DNA from: Candidatus Mnemosynella biddleae
Lineage (GTDB): Archaea; Halobacteriota; Archaeoglobi; Mnemosynellales; Mnemosynellaceae
Assembly (NCBI GenBank): GCA_002011165.2
Contig: MTMI02000007.1
Span: 95,970 to 159,969 of the forward strand
Reading direction: 5' to 3'
Length of the DNA stretch: 64,000 nucleotides
The position numbers and the translations under genes were made by a program. The notes under the pieces are model-generated. The model made no database searches. It was given only the letters and a program-made list of their open reading frames with translations, and was not told the origin of the DNA. This document shows, piece after piece, positions 41,565 through 51,586 of the stretch (the first letter of the stretch is position 1; every line of letters starts with the position of its first letter).

Positions 41565-42518
41565 ATGGAAATAACTAAGAGGATTTTGAGAGTGACCGTT
41601 CTTTTACTCGCTTTGATCATTACTGGAACTCTCGGATATCATTTTTTAGAAGGTTGGACTCTTTTCGAGTCTCTATATATGACAGTCATAACAATCACAA
41701 CCACGGGCTACGGTGAGATAAGAGAGATGAGCACTTACGGCAGAACTCTTTCAATGCTTCTCATGTTCTTCGGTGTTGGGATATTTCTTTATTCCGTGAA
41801 TCTCTTTGTTTCGGCGGTTTTTGAGAATGCCTCTAGAAGGTGGGAAAAAATGGTGGAAAAGATGAAGGATCATTATATTTTGTGTGGATATGGGAATATG
41901 GGAAAAGAAATAGCACGGGAGTTACCCTCTGAAAATACTGCAGTCATAGATATTGAGCTCAATAAAGTTGAAAGTGCCAGAGCAGAGGGTTTTCCTTCAC
42001 TTCACGGTGACGCAACTGATGAGATGATTCTGGAAAAGGCGGGGGTGAAGAGAGCCAAAGCAATAATATGTTGCATGAGTGATGCGGCAAATGCATTTGC
42101 AATTTTAACCGCGAAAGAACTCAATCCCTCAATTAAAGCTCTGGCCATCCTTCGAAATCCCGAGGCTGAAAGAAAGCTTCTTCGCGTTGGTGTGGATGTT
42201 TTGCTATCTCCCTATCGGGACACAGCAAAAAAGGTCAGAGGAATAATTTTTGAAGAACCCATGACAGAGTTCATCGAGAGAATCATGAGCGGGAAGAAAT
42301 CCCTTTATCTCGAAAAGTTTGTAGTGGAGGATGAGAGGATTTCTGGGAGAACTCTAAGAGAACTCGATTTGAGAAGGAAAATGGGATGTACCGTTTTAGC
42401 TATCATTCGCGGAGGAAATATTCTAGTGCCCGATGCAGATACGAAAATTGAGAAAGGGGATATAATGTACATGCTCTGCAGGGAGCCCGTGGAGTTTGAG
42501 AAGAGGATGAAATTATGA
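41565..42518 (+). CDS. Potassium channel with RCK domains (MthK-like)
   Basis: Two TM segments flank a pore with filter TTTGYG (residues 46-50). Then an RCK_N (TrkA-N) Rossmann domain (HYILCGYGNMGKEIAREL, HGDATDE) and an RCK_C (TrkA-C) domain (FVVEDERISGRTLRELDL, LRRKMGCTVLAIIRGG). The length of 317 aa matches MthK. First of a four-gene string with NADH oxidase, M42 peptidase and DUF531; the junctions overlap. Confidence 0.92.
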   Translation: MEITKRILRVTVLLLALIITGTLGYHFLEGWTLFESLYMTVITITTTGYGEIREMSTYGRTLSMLLMFFGVGIFLYSVNLFVSAVFENASRRWEKMVEKMKDHYILCGYGNMGKEIARELPSENTAVIDIELNKVESARAEGFPSLHGDATDEMILEKAGVKRAKAIICCMSDAANAFAILTAKELNPSIKALAILRNPEAERKLLRVGVDVLLSPYRDTAKKVRGIIFEEPMTEFIERIMSGKKSLYLEKFVVEDERISGRTLRELDLRRKMGCTVLAIIRGGNILVPDADTKIEKGDIMYMLCREPVEFEKRMKL

Positions 42519-43831
42519 AAGTTGTAATCATTGGTGGTGGAGCGGCAGGAATGAGTTGTGCATCTAGAATAAAAGCTCTAAGACCAGAATTTCAGGTCTC
42601 TGTTTTTGAGGGAACGTCCTTCGTGAGTCATGCTCCATGTGGAATTCCTTATGTTATTGAAGGTCTTTCTGAAATTCGAAATTTAGTCTATTATCCACCT
42701 TCGGTATTCGTAGAAGAGAGGGGGATAGATCTTTACCTGAATTCTGAGGTTGTGGAAGTTGAGGAAGGGGAACTCAGATATAGGAAAGGAGAAAGAGAAA
42801 GAAAAGCAGAATGGGATGTTCTAGTTTTCGCAACAGGATCTCTTCCCAGAATCCCTCCAATAGAGGGAATAGATCTCGAGGGAGTCTTTTCCATCTCACA
42901 TCCTAAAGATGCGGAAACCTTCTTGAAGAGCGTCGAAAAAGCAGAAAAGATTGTAATCGTAGGTTTAGGATATCTTGGGGTTGAGATGGCTGAAGCTCTT
43001 TCGATGAGAGGTAAGAAAGTGACTGTTTTAGAGATGCTCGATCATCCTCTTCCCAATTTCGATAGAGAGATAGCCGAAGTTTTGAGAGAGGAAATGGAGA
43101 AAAAAGTTGAGTTGAGGTTGAGCGAGAAACTTCACGCATTTGAAGGAAAAGAAAGAGTTGAAAAGGTCGTGAGCGAAAATGATGAGTTTGAAGCAGATCT
43201 CGTTCTCTTGGCAACGGGAGTAAAACCGAATGTTGAGCTTGCGTCTACATTCGTGAAGCTCGGAGTTACCGGAGCAATTGAAGTAGATGAGCACATGAGA
43301 ACGAGTGTTGAGAACGTTTACGCAGTCGGAGACTGTGCAGAAACTTGGCATCTCATTACAAAGAGAAGAGTTTGGATCCCTCTTGCTCCCTATGCGAATA
43401 AAATGGGATATGTCGCCGGGATTAATATCTGCGGTGGAGATCTGAAATTTCCGGGAGTTCTCGGAACACAGATAATAAAGTTTTATGATCTTCAAATTGG
43501 GAGAACAGGTTTGAATGAGAAAGAAGCCGAAAAATCCGGTTTCAGGGTTAAATCTACCTTTATCATCTCGAGAAGCAGACCAAAATACTATCCTGGAGGA
43601 AGAGAGATTTATTTGAAGCTTATTTGTGATGAAGAAACTAAAAAGCTTCTGGGAGCTCAAATTGCAGGTTATGAATCTGTGCTCGCTAGAGTGAATGCCG
43701 TTGCAATTGCTCTTCAGTCTGGTTTCAGTGTTAGAGATCTATTTTTCTCAGATATTCCATATGCTCCTCCTCTTTCCACAGTTTGGGACCCTCTGATCAT
43801 TGCGTCTAGAAGACTTGGAATCGAAAGGTAA
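42515..43831 (+). CDS. CoA-disulfide reductase/NADH oxidase-type flavoprotein
   Basis: FAD motif VVIIGGGAAGMSCAS, redox cysteine C42 in SHAPCGIPYVIEG, NAD motif IVIVGLGYLGVEMAEALS and the family's VENVYAVGDCAE. Such enzymes reduce CoA disulfide, sulfur or oxygen. The C-terminus ends YAPPLSTVWDPL, typical. ATGA overlap with the channel gene. Membership clear; substrate not. Confidence 0.9.
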   Translation: MKVVIIGGGAAGMSCASRIKALRPEFQVSVFEGTSFVSHAPCGIPYVIEGLSEIRNLVYYPPSVFVEERGIDLYLNSEVVEVEEGELRYRKGERERKAEWDVLVFATGSLPRIPPIEGIDLEGVFSISHPKDAETFLKSVEKAEKIVIVGLGYLGVEMAEALSMRGKKVTVLEMLDHPLPNFDREIAEVLREEMEKKVELRLSEKLHAFEGKERVEKVVSENDEFEADLVLLATGVKPNVELASTFVKLGVTGAIEVDEHMRTSVENVYAVGDCAETWHLITKRRVWIPLAPYANKMGYVAGINICGGDLKFPGVLGTQIIKFYDLQIGRTGLNEKEAEKSGFRVKSTFIISRSRPKYYPGGREIYLKLICDEETKKLLGAQIAGYESVLARVNAVAIALQSGFSVRDLFFSDIPYAPPLSTVWDPLIIASRRLGIER

Positions 43832-43859
43832 ATATGTGGAGGGGAGGAACTCTCAATTC

Positions 43860-44909
43860 ATGAGCAGATTATTCGAATTACTAAAGAGGCTCTCCGAAGC
43901 TCATGGTATTTCAGGCTACGAACATGGAGTTGCAGAAGTTGTTAAGGATGAGTTGAGAGATCTCGTAGACGAAGTATGGGTTGACACTCTCGGAAACGTG
44001 ATTGGAGAGAAGAAAGGAAACTCTCCCTCGATCATGCTTGCAGCTCATATGGATGAGATCGGGCTCGCAGTTAAATACGTTGATGAGGATGGTTTCATAA
44101 GATTTGTGAAAATAGGTGGGTGGTTCGATCAAACTCTTCTAAATCAAAGAGTAATTCTCGTTACCGAAAAAGGACCTATTTATGGAGTCATAGGTTCAAA
44201 ACCTCCTCATGTTATGAGCGAGGAGGAGAGGAAAAAACCGATAAAGGCGGAGGATATGTTCATAGATATTGGGGCTTCCTCAAAGGAGGAGGTGGAAAAT
44301 GCGGGAGTGATTCCTGGGACTCCTGTGGTTTTGGAGAGAGGTTGTGTGAAATTGCTCGGGGACAGGGTTACAGGTAAGGCATTTGATGATAGGGCTGGAA
44401 TAGCGGTTATGATAGAAGCTCTGAGAAGAGTTGAGAGCGAGTTAAATATATACGCTGTTGCAACGGTTCAAGAAGAAGTTGGTCTCAAGGGTGCTAAAAC
44501 CTCAGCATACGCTCTCGAACCAGATGTTACAATAGTTCTTGAGACATGTATTCCGACAGATTATCCCGGATTTAAAGAGAAGAAGAGTGTGAAACTTGGT
44601 GGAGGTGCAGTAATTACAGTTCTCGATGCTTCAGGAAGGGGTCTCATAACGCATCAAAAAGTTCTGAGATGGATGAGAGAAACCGCAGAGAGATTCAATA
44701 TCCCAGTTCAGCTTGAAGTCTCAGATGGAGGAACCACCGATGCAACTGCGATTCATTTGACGAAATCTGGAATTCTCACTGGTGTTATAAGCGTTCCAAC
44801 GCGTTATATACACTCTTCCGTCAATGTACTCAGTATGAGCGATCTTGAAAATTGCGTTGAGCTGACAAGAAGATGTATTGAAACAGCACCGGAGTATTTC
44901 AGAAAATGA
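43860..44909 (+). CDS. M42-family aminopeptidase/glutamyl aminopeptidase
   Basis: Ligand motifs: AAHMDEIGL, GKAFDDRAG, TVQEEVGLKGA, and TDATAIH at the end. M42 proteases are dodecameric metallo-aminopeptidases. Start 43860 (MSRLFELLKRLSEAHG) fits the family; the open frame extends into the upstream gene. GGGGAGG lies 12 nt before the ATG, a long spacing. Confidence 0.9.
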   Translation: MSRLFELLKRLSEAHGISGYEHGVAEVVKDELRDLVDEVWVDTLGNVIGEKKGNSPSIMLAAHMDEIGLAVKYVDEDGFIRFVKIGGWFDQTLLNQRVILVTEKGPIYGVIGSKPPHVMSEEERKKPIKAEDMFIDIGASSKEEVENAGVIPGTPVVLERGCVKLLGDRVTGKAFDDRAGIAVMIEALRRVESELNIYAVATVQEEVGLKGAKTSAYALEPDVTIVLETCIPTDYPGFKEKKSVKLGGGAVITVLDASGRGLITHQKVLRWMRETAERFNIPVQLEVSDGGTTDATAIHLTKSGILTGVISVPTRYIHSSVNVLSMSDLENCVELTRRCIETAPEYFRK

Positions 44910-45427
44910 TCGTGTTATGTTTGGTGAACACGTATAACAAACTTATTCTTCATGAAATTCATCTCAGGACGATAGCTAGAGCAGCTCCTCTTTGTTATGC
45001 ATATGATCTCCATCTAGCACTCATGGACTTCAAGTTCTGGGAGGAAGAAAGAGAACTTGTCAGAGCGATCAGAGATTGCACAACGATAGGAGAAAGAGGA
45101 GAGTATCTTGAAAGACTCATGGAGAAGGGTAAATTGCATCTCATAGAAGACATTCCTGCTCACTTTGGTGAAGTAATAGTTACCACCTCAAAACCAGATG
45201 ATAAAAAGAGAATTGGAATCTCGGAGCTTTTTGAACTTGCGAAAAAAAGATCTCTTACATTTCTAATTGGTCTCGGTAGAAAAGGTTTACCCAGAGAGTT
45301 CTTCGAGAGCTATAAGTATCATTTTGATATCACGGAAAAGAATATAAGTCTTGAAACCTGTTCGGCAATAGGTTCAATAGCCTTTCTCGCTTCAGAGCTT
45401 CAAAAGAGAAAAAACTCTCATTTATGA
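44906..45427 (+). CDS. DUF531-like archaeal protein
   Basis: Features LCLVNTYNKLILHEIHLRTI, ARAAPLCYAYDLHLALMDF and LGRKGLPREFF suggest DUF531, an archaeal family of unknown function; the glycine-rich GLGRKGLPRE recalls SPOUT-like folds, unproved. ATGA overlap with the peptidase gene. Confidence 0.62.
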   Translation: MIVLCLVNTYNKLILHEIHLRTIARAAPLCYAYDLHLALMDFKFWEEERELVRAIRDCTTIGERGEYLERLMEKGKLHLIEDIPAHFGEVIVTTSKPDDKKRIGISELFELAKKRSLTFLIGLGRKGLPREFFESYKYHFDITEKNISLETCSAIGSIAFLASELQKRKNSHL

Positions 45428-45598
45428 GCTTTCTCTCTCTTCTAAATATGAAAGAAATGCACCAATAATTATCAGAATTCCAAAAATCGAAGTTAAAGGC
45501 CAGAGCATTTCTGAGTATGACTTAGAAATTTGAAAAGATGGAATCAGGATCATCAAAATTCCTACGACTGAATATAAAATTAAAACCGTTTTCCTCAT
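45422..45598 (-). CDS. Small two-TM membrane protein, 58 aa
   Basis: Start ATG 45598; two hydrophobic segments (VLILYSVVGILMILIP and LTSIFGILIIIGAFLSYL) with short charged end. GAAGGG precedes the ATG. Overlaps the convergent DUF531 stop. Probably real, function unknown. Confidence 0.5.
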   Translation of the reverse strand: MRKTVLILYSVVGILMILIPSFQISKSYSEMLWPLTSIFGILIIIGAFLSYLEERESS

Positions 45599-45643
45599 TT
45601 TCCCTTCGAACTCCGTGAGATTCGGAATTTAATTTTTTTGAAG

Positions 45644-45728
45644 TGCGGAGGGCCGGATTCGAACCGGCGAACCCCTGCGGGAGGAGATCTTGAGTCTCCC
45701 GCCTTTGACCTGGCTCGGCAACCTCCGC
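45644..45728 (-). tRNA. tRNA-Leu (CAA)
   Basis: On the minus strand, GCGGAGG pairs with CCTCCGC; the anticodon stem GGAGA/TCTCC holds loop CTCAAGA, giving CAA. A long variable arm (CCGCAGGGG region) is typical of leucine. T arm GGTTCGAATCC; discriminator A. Confidence 0.95.
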
Positions 45729-45761
45729 GTCAGAACGAATTATTCTTTTCATCGCTCAATA

Positions 45762-46841
45762 TTAAAATCTTGTGAATCTGAAGAAGTTATGGAAAAATCT
45801 TTTCCAAGAGAGATATTGAAGCGCTCTCATCACATCACTTTCATCTACCACACCATAAACAATACCACTCTCATAAACTACTGCCACTGGTCTTATAGCG
45901 GGTAAAACTTCGCCAAGCTCATCCTCAGGTGAAATCACAGAAATCTCTTCTATCATCACTTCTTTACAAGATCTCTTTCCCGATCTCAGTCCTTTTTCGA
46001 TATCCATCCACCTCACAACACCAATTGGAATACCATTTTCTATTACAACGAAATCGGAGGGAATTCCCCATAGGTTTGTAAGTGGAGTATCAGGAGAGAC
46101 CTCATAGGCTTCATGCATAATCTCTGAAACTTTAATTCCTCTCAGAGATTCCATGAGTCTAATACTTCTCAGCTCTTGAAAACCAGAAAAGTAGACGAAA
46201 ATGGCAATGAAAATCAGAATGGGATTAAAAAAGAATCCAGCGATGAACATTAAAATTGAGATAACTGTAGCGATTGAATATGCCTTCTCGGTTGCTTTTA
46301 TAATACCCATTTTCTTTGCTAAAACCGCTCTGAGGACTCTTCCTCCATCCATTGGAAAAGCGGGAAGAAGATTGAAAAAGGCGAGAGCAAAATTTACTTG
46401 AACGGCCATAATTAGGATATTCTGAAAGTTAAGGATTTTAGGGATACCTCTAAGGCTTTCAGAGATTGAAACAGGATTCAAAATGAGGAAGAGTACGAAA
46501 AGGCCAATTCCTATGAGAAAATTGCTCATCGGCCCTGCTAGTGAAATTCTCAATTCTGCTCCAGGATCTCTTGGATATTTATCCAGCTTTGCCACCCCTC
46601 CGATTGGGAGGAGAGTTATACTACTCGTATTTATTCTGTATCTCTTTGCAGTCATCGAGTGTGCCAGTTCATGGATGAGGACGAAAGAGAAAATGAAAAT
46701 CAAATATATAGCTCCCGCAACAGCATATTTTACTCCGCCACTAAGGGAGAAAGCTAAAATCAAAAACGCAAGGAAAATGAGAAAAGTAGAATGAACTCTT
46801 ATCGAAACTCCTCTCACCTTAAAAAGCTCGTAAGATTTCAT
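45762..46841 (-). CDS. Site-2 protease-like M50 metallopeptidase with CBS domains
   Basis: Six or so TM segments with VLIHELAHSMTAKR (HExxH) and NLLPAFPMDGGRVLRA (second ligand), then two CBS domains at the C-terminus (about 230-360, VIENGIPIGVVR and VVYESGIVYGVVDESDVMRAL). Start 46841 (MKSYELFKVRG) is preferred, with a TATA box around 46868-46875. Intramembrane protease likely regulated by nucleotide binding to CBS. Confidence 0.9.
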   Translation of the reverse strand: MKSYELFKVRGVSIRVHSTFLIFLAFLILAFSLSGGVKYAVAGAIYLIFIFSFVLIHELAHSMTAKRYRINTSSITLLPIGGVAKLDKYPRDPGAELRISLAGPMSNFLIGIGLFVLFLILNPVSISESLRGIPKILNFQNILIMAVQVNFALAFFNLLPAFPMDGGRVLRAVLAKKMGIIKATEKAYSIATVISILMFIAGFFFNPILIFIAIFVYFSGFQELRSIRLMESLRGIKVSEIMHEAYEVSPDTPLTNLWGIPSDFVVIENGIPIGVVRWMDIEKGLRSGKRSCKEVMIEEISVISPEDELGEVLPAIRPVAVVYESGIVYGVVDESDVMRALQYLSWKRFFHNFFRFTRF

Positions 46842-46893
46842 AGAATTTTCTGTGGCTAATAATCTATAAATATTCTTTCCTCTTAAATTCTGA

Positions 46894-47724
46894 ATGATGT
46901 TTGATGTGTCATCACTCCTCTGGCTTCTTATTTTCATATTCCTCTTCTATCCTCAGATTCAATATAGGTATCTCCTTCGTTCAAGATTAAACTTAATAAG
47001 AAAGCTCAGCACTTCGAGAAACTCTAACGTAATATCTTTGATCCACAGACAGGAGCAACTCTCTTTTTTGGGAATTCCATTCTACCGGTATATCACCATT
47101 GAAGACTCCGAACAAGTCCTCAGAGCCATAAGATCCACCCCAAGTAACATGGCAATAGATCTCATCCTCCACACACCGGGAGGTCTTGCACTAGCAGCCT
47201 CGCAAATAGCAATGGCCTTGAAGAATCATCCTGCAGAGACAAGAGTAATCATACCACATTATGCAATGAGTGGAGGAACTCTGATTGCGTTTGCAGCTGA
47301 TAAAATCATCATGGATCCTCATGCAGTTCTTGGTCCAGTTGATCCTCAAATAGCCACGAAAGAGGGAACGGTTCCAGCTGCATCTATTGTGAAGGTTGCC
47401 GAGGAGAAGAAGGAGAAAGCGGATGACATGACATTAATATATGCTGATGTAGCCCAAAAAGCAATTAATCAGATGAAGGAGTTTATAATTTATCTCACAA
47501 AAGACAGAGTTGGTGAGGAGAAAGCTAAGAGAATTGCGGAAGAGCTTGTAAGTGGAAAATTCACCCATGATTACCCAATTACTGTAGAGAAGTTGAAAGA
47601 GCTCGGTTTGGACGTCTCTACAGATGTCCCAAAGGAGATTTACGAGCTTATGGATCTCTATCCACAGCAAGTATCCCAGAGGAGCGTTGAATACATTCCT
47701 GTCGTTCCACCCCAAACTAGATGA
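46894..47724 (+). CDS. SDH-family membrane-bound serine protease (ClpP/SppA-like)
   Basis: One N-terminal TM segment, then LILHTPGGLALAAS, the nucleophile serine in HYAMSGGTLIAFAAD and VLGPVDPQIA: the serine dehydrogenase proteinase (COG0616/SDH) pattern. The 276 aa length is standard. Divergent from the M50 protease with about 50 bp between; both suggest membrane quality control. Confidence 0.88.
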   Translation: MMFDVSSLLWLLIFIFLFYPQIQYRYLLRSRLNLIRKLSTSRNSNVISLIHRQEQLSFLGIPFYRYITIEDSEQVLRAIRSTPSNMAIDLILHTPGGLALAASQIAMALKNHPAETRVIIPHYAMSGGTLIAFAADKIIMDPHAVLGPVDPQIATKEGTVPAASIVKVAEEKKEKADDMTLIYADVAQKAINQMKEFIIYLTKDRVGEEKAKRIAEELVSGKFTHDYPITVEKLKELGLDVSTDVPKEIYELMDLYPQQVSQRSVEYIPVVPPQTR

Positions 47725-48120
47725 TCACTTCACGATGATGACAGGAATTTCAACGGATTTCACTATCTTCATTGCGGTTCCACCAAGAAAGAACTCTTTT
47801 ATAGGACTCTCTCCTCGTGATCCAATAATAAGAAGATCGAAACCCTCGCTCCTCACAAATTCTGCAATTTTCTCGTTTGGTCTCCCCTCTACAATCACCT
47901 TGTGAACTTTAACTCCCATTTCTTTTGCTCTTTCTTCAAATCTCTTTAATGTCTCCTCTCCGAGATATAAAAGATAGGGAACAGATTTCATGACTTTTTG
48001 CGAATCAACTACGTAAATTACATGGAGTTCACAGTTCAGCGATCTCGCTAAATTAATCGCAAAATCACCAACTTTTTGAGCCATTTCAGAGGTATCTACA
48101 GCGACACAAATTTTTTTCAT
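47725..48120 (-). CDS. Universal stress protein (UspA family)
   Basis: UspA fold with ATP-binding GSRGESPIKEFFLGGTA, slightly unlike GxxG-x9-GS. 131 residues. Function unspecified, typically nucleotide-binding stress protein. Confidence 0.88.
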   Translation of the reverse strand: MKKICVAVDTSEMAQKVGDFAINLARSLNCELHVIYVVDSQKVMKSVPYLLYLGEETLKRFEERAKEMGVKVHKVIVEGRPNEKIAEFVRSEGFDLLIIGSRGESPIKEFFLGGTAMKIVKSVEIPVIIVK

Positions 48121-48215
48121 AATTCCTCATTAACTTCCTTTGCTATCCAGTTAAAATAATTTTCCCCATAGTTTTAATTGTGAAAAAATCTTACTTAGAA
48201 TAAGGGGGGTATTGA

Positions 48216-50051
48216 GTGTCCGGATACATGGGAAAAATTCTGAGAGTTGACTTGAGGAATGGTGAGATTAAGGAAGAAGAGTTAGAAGAAGAAGTTGCAA
48301 AGAAGTTCATCGGTGGAAGCGGTCTTGCTGCAAAGATAATTTACGATGAACTCTCTTCTGACGTCGATCCTCTCTCTCCAGAGAATCTTCTGATCTTTAT
48401 GACTGGACCTCTTGTTGGCGTAAAGGTCCCAAATAGCGGAAGACATGCTGTTTGTGCTAAATCTCCATTAACAGGAATTTGGGGCGAAGCAAATTCTGGA
48501 GGAACTTGGGGTGTTGAGCTTAAAAAGGCTGGATACGATGGAATTGTGGTAAAGGGAAAAGCTGAAAAGCCTGTGTATCTCTGGATCCACGAAGGAGGAG
48601 TTGAGATTCGAGATGCATCTCATCTCTGGGGAAAAGACACATTTGAAACAGATGAGATCATCAAGGAGGAAACTGATGAGAAAGCCGTTGTTGCATGCAT
48701 AGGTCCTTCTGGAGAGAAGCTTGTGAAGATCGCAGCTGTGATGAATGATGGAAAAGATGCTAGAGCTGCTGGAAGAACTGGAATGGGAGCAGTTATGGGT
48801 TCGAAGAACCTGAAAGCCATTGCAGTGAGGGGCGATAAAGAGATTCCAGTTTACGATGAAGAAAAACTGAAGGAGCTTACTAAAGGTCTTGGAAAGATGA
48901 TAGCTGAGAAAGCAGAAAGAATGGGAAGGTACGGGACAGCGAACATAATGATAATGGTCGAGGAGATAGGAGATCTTCCGATCAAGAATTGGCTTCAGGG
49001 AAGATGGATTGAAGGTGCGGAAAAGCTTAGCGGAGAGAGAATGGCAGAGACTATTTTGAAGAGGAGATACTTCTGCAAGAATTGTGTGATAGGATGTGGA
49101 AGAATTGTAGAGATCAAGGAAGGAAAGTGGAAACTTGAGGAACAAGCTGGGCCAGAGTATGAAACTTTAGGAGCTTTTGGATCTTTGTGTCTCATAGATG
49201 ATCTTGGAGCAGTCTCCAAGCTTAATGAGATTTGCAACAAATATGGAATAGACACAATCTCTGCAGGTGCAATTGTTGCATTTGCTATAGAGGCATATGA
49301 GAAGGGAATTCTGAAAGAGAGCGATGTCGGATTTGCTCTGAGGTGGGGAGATGCAGATGCAGCAATACGCTTAACAGAAATGATCGCGAGAAAAGAGGGA
49401 ATAGGTGCTTTGCTCTCCGAAGGAGTTAAAAAAGCAGCTGAAAAACTTGGAGGTCTCGCTCTTGAGATGGCAATTCACTCTAAAGGCCTCGAGCTTCCAA
49501 TGCATGATCCAAGAGCTTATGCGAGCATAGCAGTGGCTTATGCAACTTCTAATCGAGGAGCTTGTCATCTTCAGGGTTTGACACATCCCCTCGAAGGGAG
49601 ACTGGTAATTCCAGAACTTGGATACAACGAACCTCTGGACAGATTTGATGTGAATGGAAAGGGAATCATGACTGCAAAGATGCAAGATCTCATGGCAATG
49701 TTTGACGCTCTAACGCTCTGCAAATTCCTCATATTCGGAGGAATCACCGTCACTCACCTTGTAGATTGGTTGAATGCGGTAACTGGATGGAACTTTACTG
49801 TCGAAGAGTTCCTGAAAACAGGGGAGAGAATCTACAATATTAAGAGAATGTTTAATGTGAAATGTGGGGTGAGCAGAAAGGACGATACGATGCCTTTGAG
49901 AATTCTCACGCACAAGAGAGGGGAAGGAGGTTCAGCAGAACATCTTCCTGCATGGAACATTATGCTGAGCGAGTATTATGAGTATAGAGGATGGGATGAG
50001 ATGGGAATTCCAAAAGAAGAAAAATTAAAAGAGCTTGGATTGGAGTGGTGA
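48216..50051 (+). CDS. aor: Tungsten aldehyde:ferredoxin oxidoreductase
   Basis: 611 residues with N-terminal KILRVDLRNGEIKEE, GPLVGVKVPNSGRHAVCAKSPLTG, pterin region KAGYDGIVVKG, cluster cysteines CKNCVIGCGR and the GRTGMGAVMGSKNLKAI block. It oxidises aldehydes to acids with ferredoxin. Starts GTG 48216 with GGGGGGT upstream. An 83-bp stretch is identical in inverted orientation to the second AOR at 60.6 kb. Confidence 0.95.
   Translation: MSGYMGKILRVDLRNGEIKEEELEEEVAKKFIGGSGLAAKIIYDELSSDVDPLSPENLLIFMTGPLVGVKVPNSGRHAVCAKSPLTGIWGEANSGGTWGVELKKAGYDGIVVKGKAEKPVYLWIHEGGVEIRDASHLWGKDTFETDEIIKEETDEKAVVACIGPSGEKLVKIAAVMNDGKDARAAGRTGMGAVMGSKNLKAIAVRGDKEIPVYDEEKLKELTKGLGKMIAEKAERMGRYGTANIMIMVEEIGDLPIKNWLQGRWIEGAEKLSGERMAETILKRRYFCKNCVIGCGRIVEIKEGKWKLEEQAGPEYETLGAFGSLCLIDDLGAVSKLNEICNKYGIDTISAGAIVAFAIEAYEKGILKESDVGFALRWGDADAAIRLTEMIARKEGIGALLSEGVKKAAEKLGGLALEMAIHSKGLELPMHDPRAYASIAVAYATSNRGACHLQGLTHPLEGRLVIPELGYNEPLDRFDVNGKGIMTAKMQDLMAMFDALTLCKFLIFGGITVTHLVDWLNAVTGWNFTVEEFLKTGERIYNIKRMFNVKCGVSRKDDTMPLRILTHKRGEGGSAEHLPAWNIMLSEYYEYRGWDEMGIPKEEKLKELGLEW
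48555..48637 (+). repeat. 83-bp perfect inverted copy shared with the second AOR gene
   Basis: Identical, in inverse orientation, to 60601-60683; both lie in the same region of the two AOR genes (residues around KPVYLWIHEGGVEIRDA), while the flanking DNA differs. Confidence 0.9.
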
Positions 50052-50055
50052 GGGA

Positions 50056-51414
50056 TTATACCCTCACCTCCGGCAGTTTTTTCAAAGATTCTTTTATTTT
50101 CTCATCTGGATATTCAATGTCCACTAGTTCTCCAGCTAGATATTTCTCATAACCTCCAAGATCGAAATATCCATGACCACTGCAGTTAAATAGGATAACC
50201 TTCTCTTCATCATTCTCTTTTGCTTTTATCGCTTCGTCAATCGCAACCCTTACTGCGTGAGCCGTCTCTGGGGCAACAACGATTCCTTCACTCCTTGCGA
50301 ACATGAGTGCAGCCTCAAACGTTGGATTTTGCGGAACTGCAACTGCTTCGATCTCTCCCTCCGCAACAAGAAGACTCAAAGTCGGTGCATCTCCGTGGTA
50401 TCTCAGACCTCCAGCGTGAATTGGAGGAGGAATGAAATCATGACCAAGGGTGAACATCTTAAGAATTGGAACTATCCCTGCGGTATCACCGTAATCATAT
50501 GCATAAGCACCTTTTGTCAAGGTTGGACAGGCAGTTGGTTCAACTGCAACCAAACGTACATCTCTGCCGTCTCTCACTCTATCATGATAGAAAGGATATG
50601 CCATGCCTGCAAAGTTGCTTCCGCCTCCAACACATCCTATAACCACATCTGGATACTCATCTATCATTTCAAGCTGTCTTTTCGCTTCAAGTCCTATGAT
50701 CGTTTGATGCATGAGCACATGATTTAAAACACTTCCAAGAGAGTAATTAGTATCGTCGTGCTTCGCAGCATCTTCGACAGCTTCACTTATCGCCATTCCT
50801 AGGCTTCCCGGTGTTTCTGGATCTTTTTCAAGGAATTTCTTTCCGCTCTCAGTTCTCTCGGAGGGACTCGGAATAACTTCTGCACCCCAAATCTCCATAA
50901 GAGTTTTTCGATATGGCTTCTGGTAATAGCTTGCCTTCACCATATAGACCGTGCATTCTAAATCGAACATCTTACATGCCATGCTCAGTGCACTTCCCCA
51001 CTGACCTGCACCAGTTTCGGTTGTGAGGCGGTTTATTCCCTCTTTCATGTTGTAATAGGCTTGAGCCACGGCAGTATTCGGTTTATGACTTCCTGGAGGC
51101 GAAACTCCTTCGTACTTGTAGTATATTTTTGCGGGAGTTTTTAACATCATCTCAAGTTTCCGAGCTCTGCAAAGTGGAGTTGGTCTCCAGAGACTATAAA
51201 CCTCTCTCACTTCTTCGGGAATATCCACAAACCTCTTGTCCGACATCTCTTGTTGGATGAGAGCCTTCGGGAAAATCTGACTGAGCTCTTCAAACTTCAC
51301 CATCTCTCCCGTAAACGGGCTTATTGGCGGTGGAAGTGGCCTCGGAAGGTCTGGAAGTATATTGTACCACTGCTTTGGAATTTCATCTTCGCTCAAGATA
51401 ATTCTATGCTCCAT
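50056..51414 (-). CDS. trpB2: Tryptophan synthase beta-like protein (TrpB2 type)
   Basis: The 452-residue length exceeds normal TrpB1 (about 400) and matches TrpB2. PLP-lysine region [37 protein letters not shown], and [11 protein letters not shown]. TrpB2 forms dimers without TrpA and is common in archaea; it converts indole plus serine, or works as a serine dehydratase-like enzyme (inference). It is isolated from other trp genes here. Confidence 0.92.
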   Translation of the reverse strand: MEHRIILSEDEIPKQWYNILPDLPRPLPPPISPFTGEMVKFEELSQIFPKALIQQEMSDKRFVDIPEEVREVYSLWRPTPLCRARKLEMMLKTPAKIYYKYEGVSPPGSHKPNTAVAQAYYNMKEGINRLTTETGAGQWGSALSMACKMFDLECTVYMVKASYYQKPYRKTLMEIWGAEVIPSPSERTESGKKFLEKDPETPGSLGMAISEAVEDAAKHDDTNYSLGSVLNHVLMHQTIIGLEAKRQLEMIDEYPDVVIGCVGGGSNFAGMAYPFYHDRVRDGRDVRLVAVEPTACPTLTKGAYAYDYGDTAGIVPILKMFTLGHDFIPPPIHAGGLRYHGDAPTLSLLVAEGEIEAVAVPQNPTFEAALMFARSEGIVVAPETAHAVRVAIDEAIKAKENDEEKVILFNCSGHGYFDLGGYEKYLAGELVDIEYPDEKIKESLKKLPEVRV

Positions 51415-51552
51415 TCTTCAACATCCTCCGAAAACTTTGATTTATGCACATATTTCATGCATCATGTATATATTTTTTCGTAAGAAATTTCTAATTTGGG
51501 TTGAAAGGAAACGTAAGTATATGTTTACCGGTTTTAGAGAAGAATTCAATAA

Positions 51553-51561
51553 CTTTTTATT
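51553..51561 (+). promoter_or_regulatory. TATA box for the Cdc48-N-like gene
   Basis: CTTTTTATT centred about 30 bp before ATG 51587. Confidence 0.45.
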
Positions 51562-51586
51562 TTCACGTGAGAGAACCAAAATCTGG

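Noticed and set aside
43028..43660. A 210-aa antisense frame in the NADH oxidase gene
   Set aside because: No domain, overlaps a strongly supported flavoprotein frame.
45644..45728. Intron in tRNA-Leu
   Set aside because: The extra length is accounted for by the long variable arm typical of leucine tRNAs; acceptor, anticodon and T arms close without an intron.
45522..45752. A 76-aa open frame covering tRNA-Leu
   Set aside because: The tRNA cloverleaf explains the sequence; the frame is a side effect of its reverse complement.
48468..49145. A 225-aa antisense frame inside the first AOR gene
   Set aside because: It is Ser/Phe/Leu/His-rich, as expected of the complement of a GA-rich AOR coding strand; the AOR frame has clear motifs.
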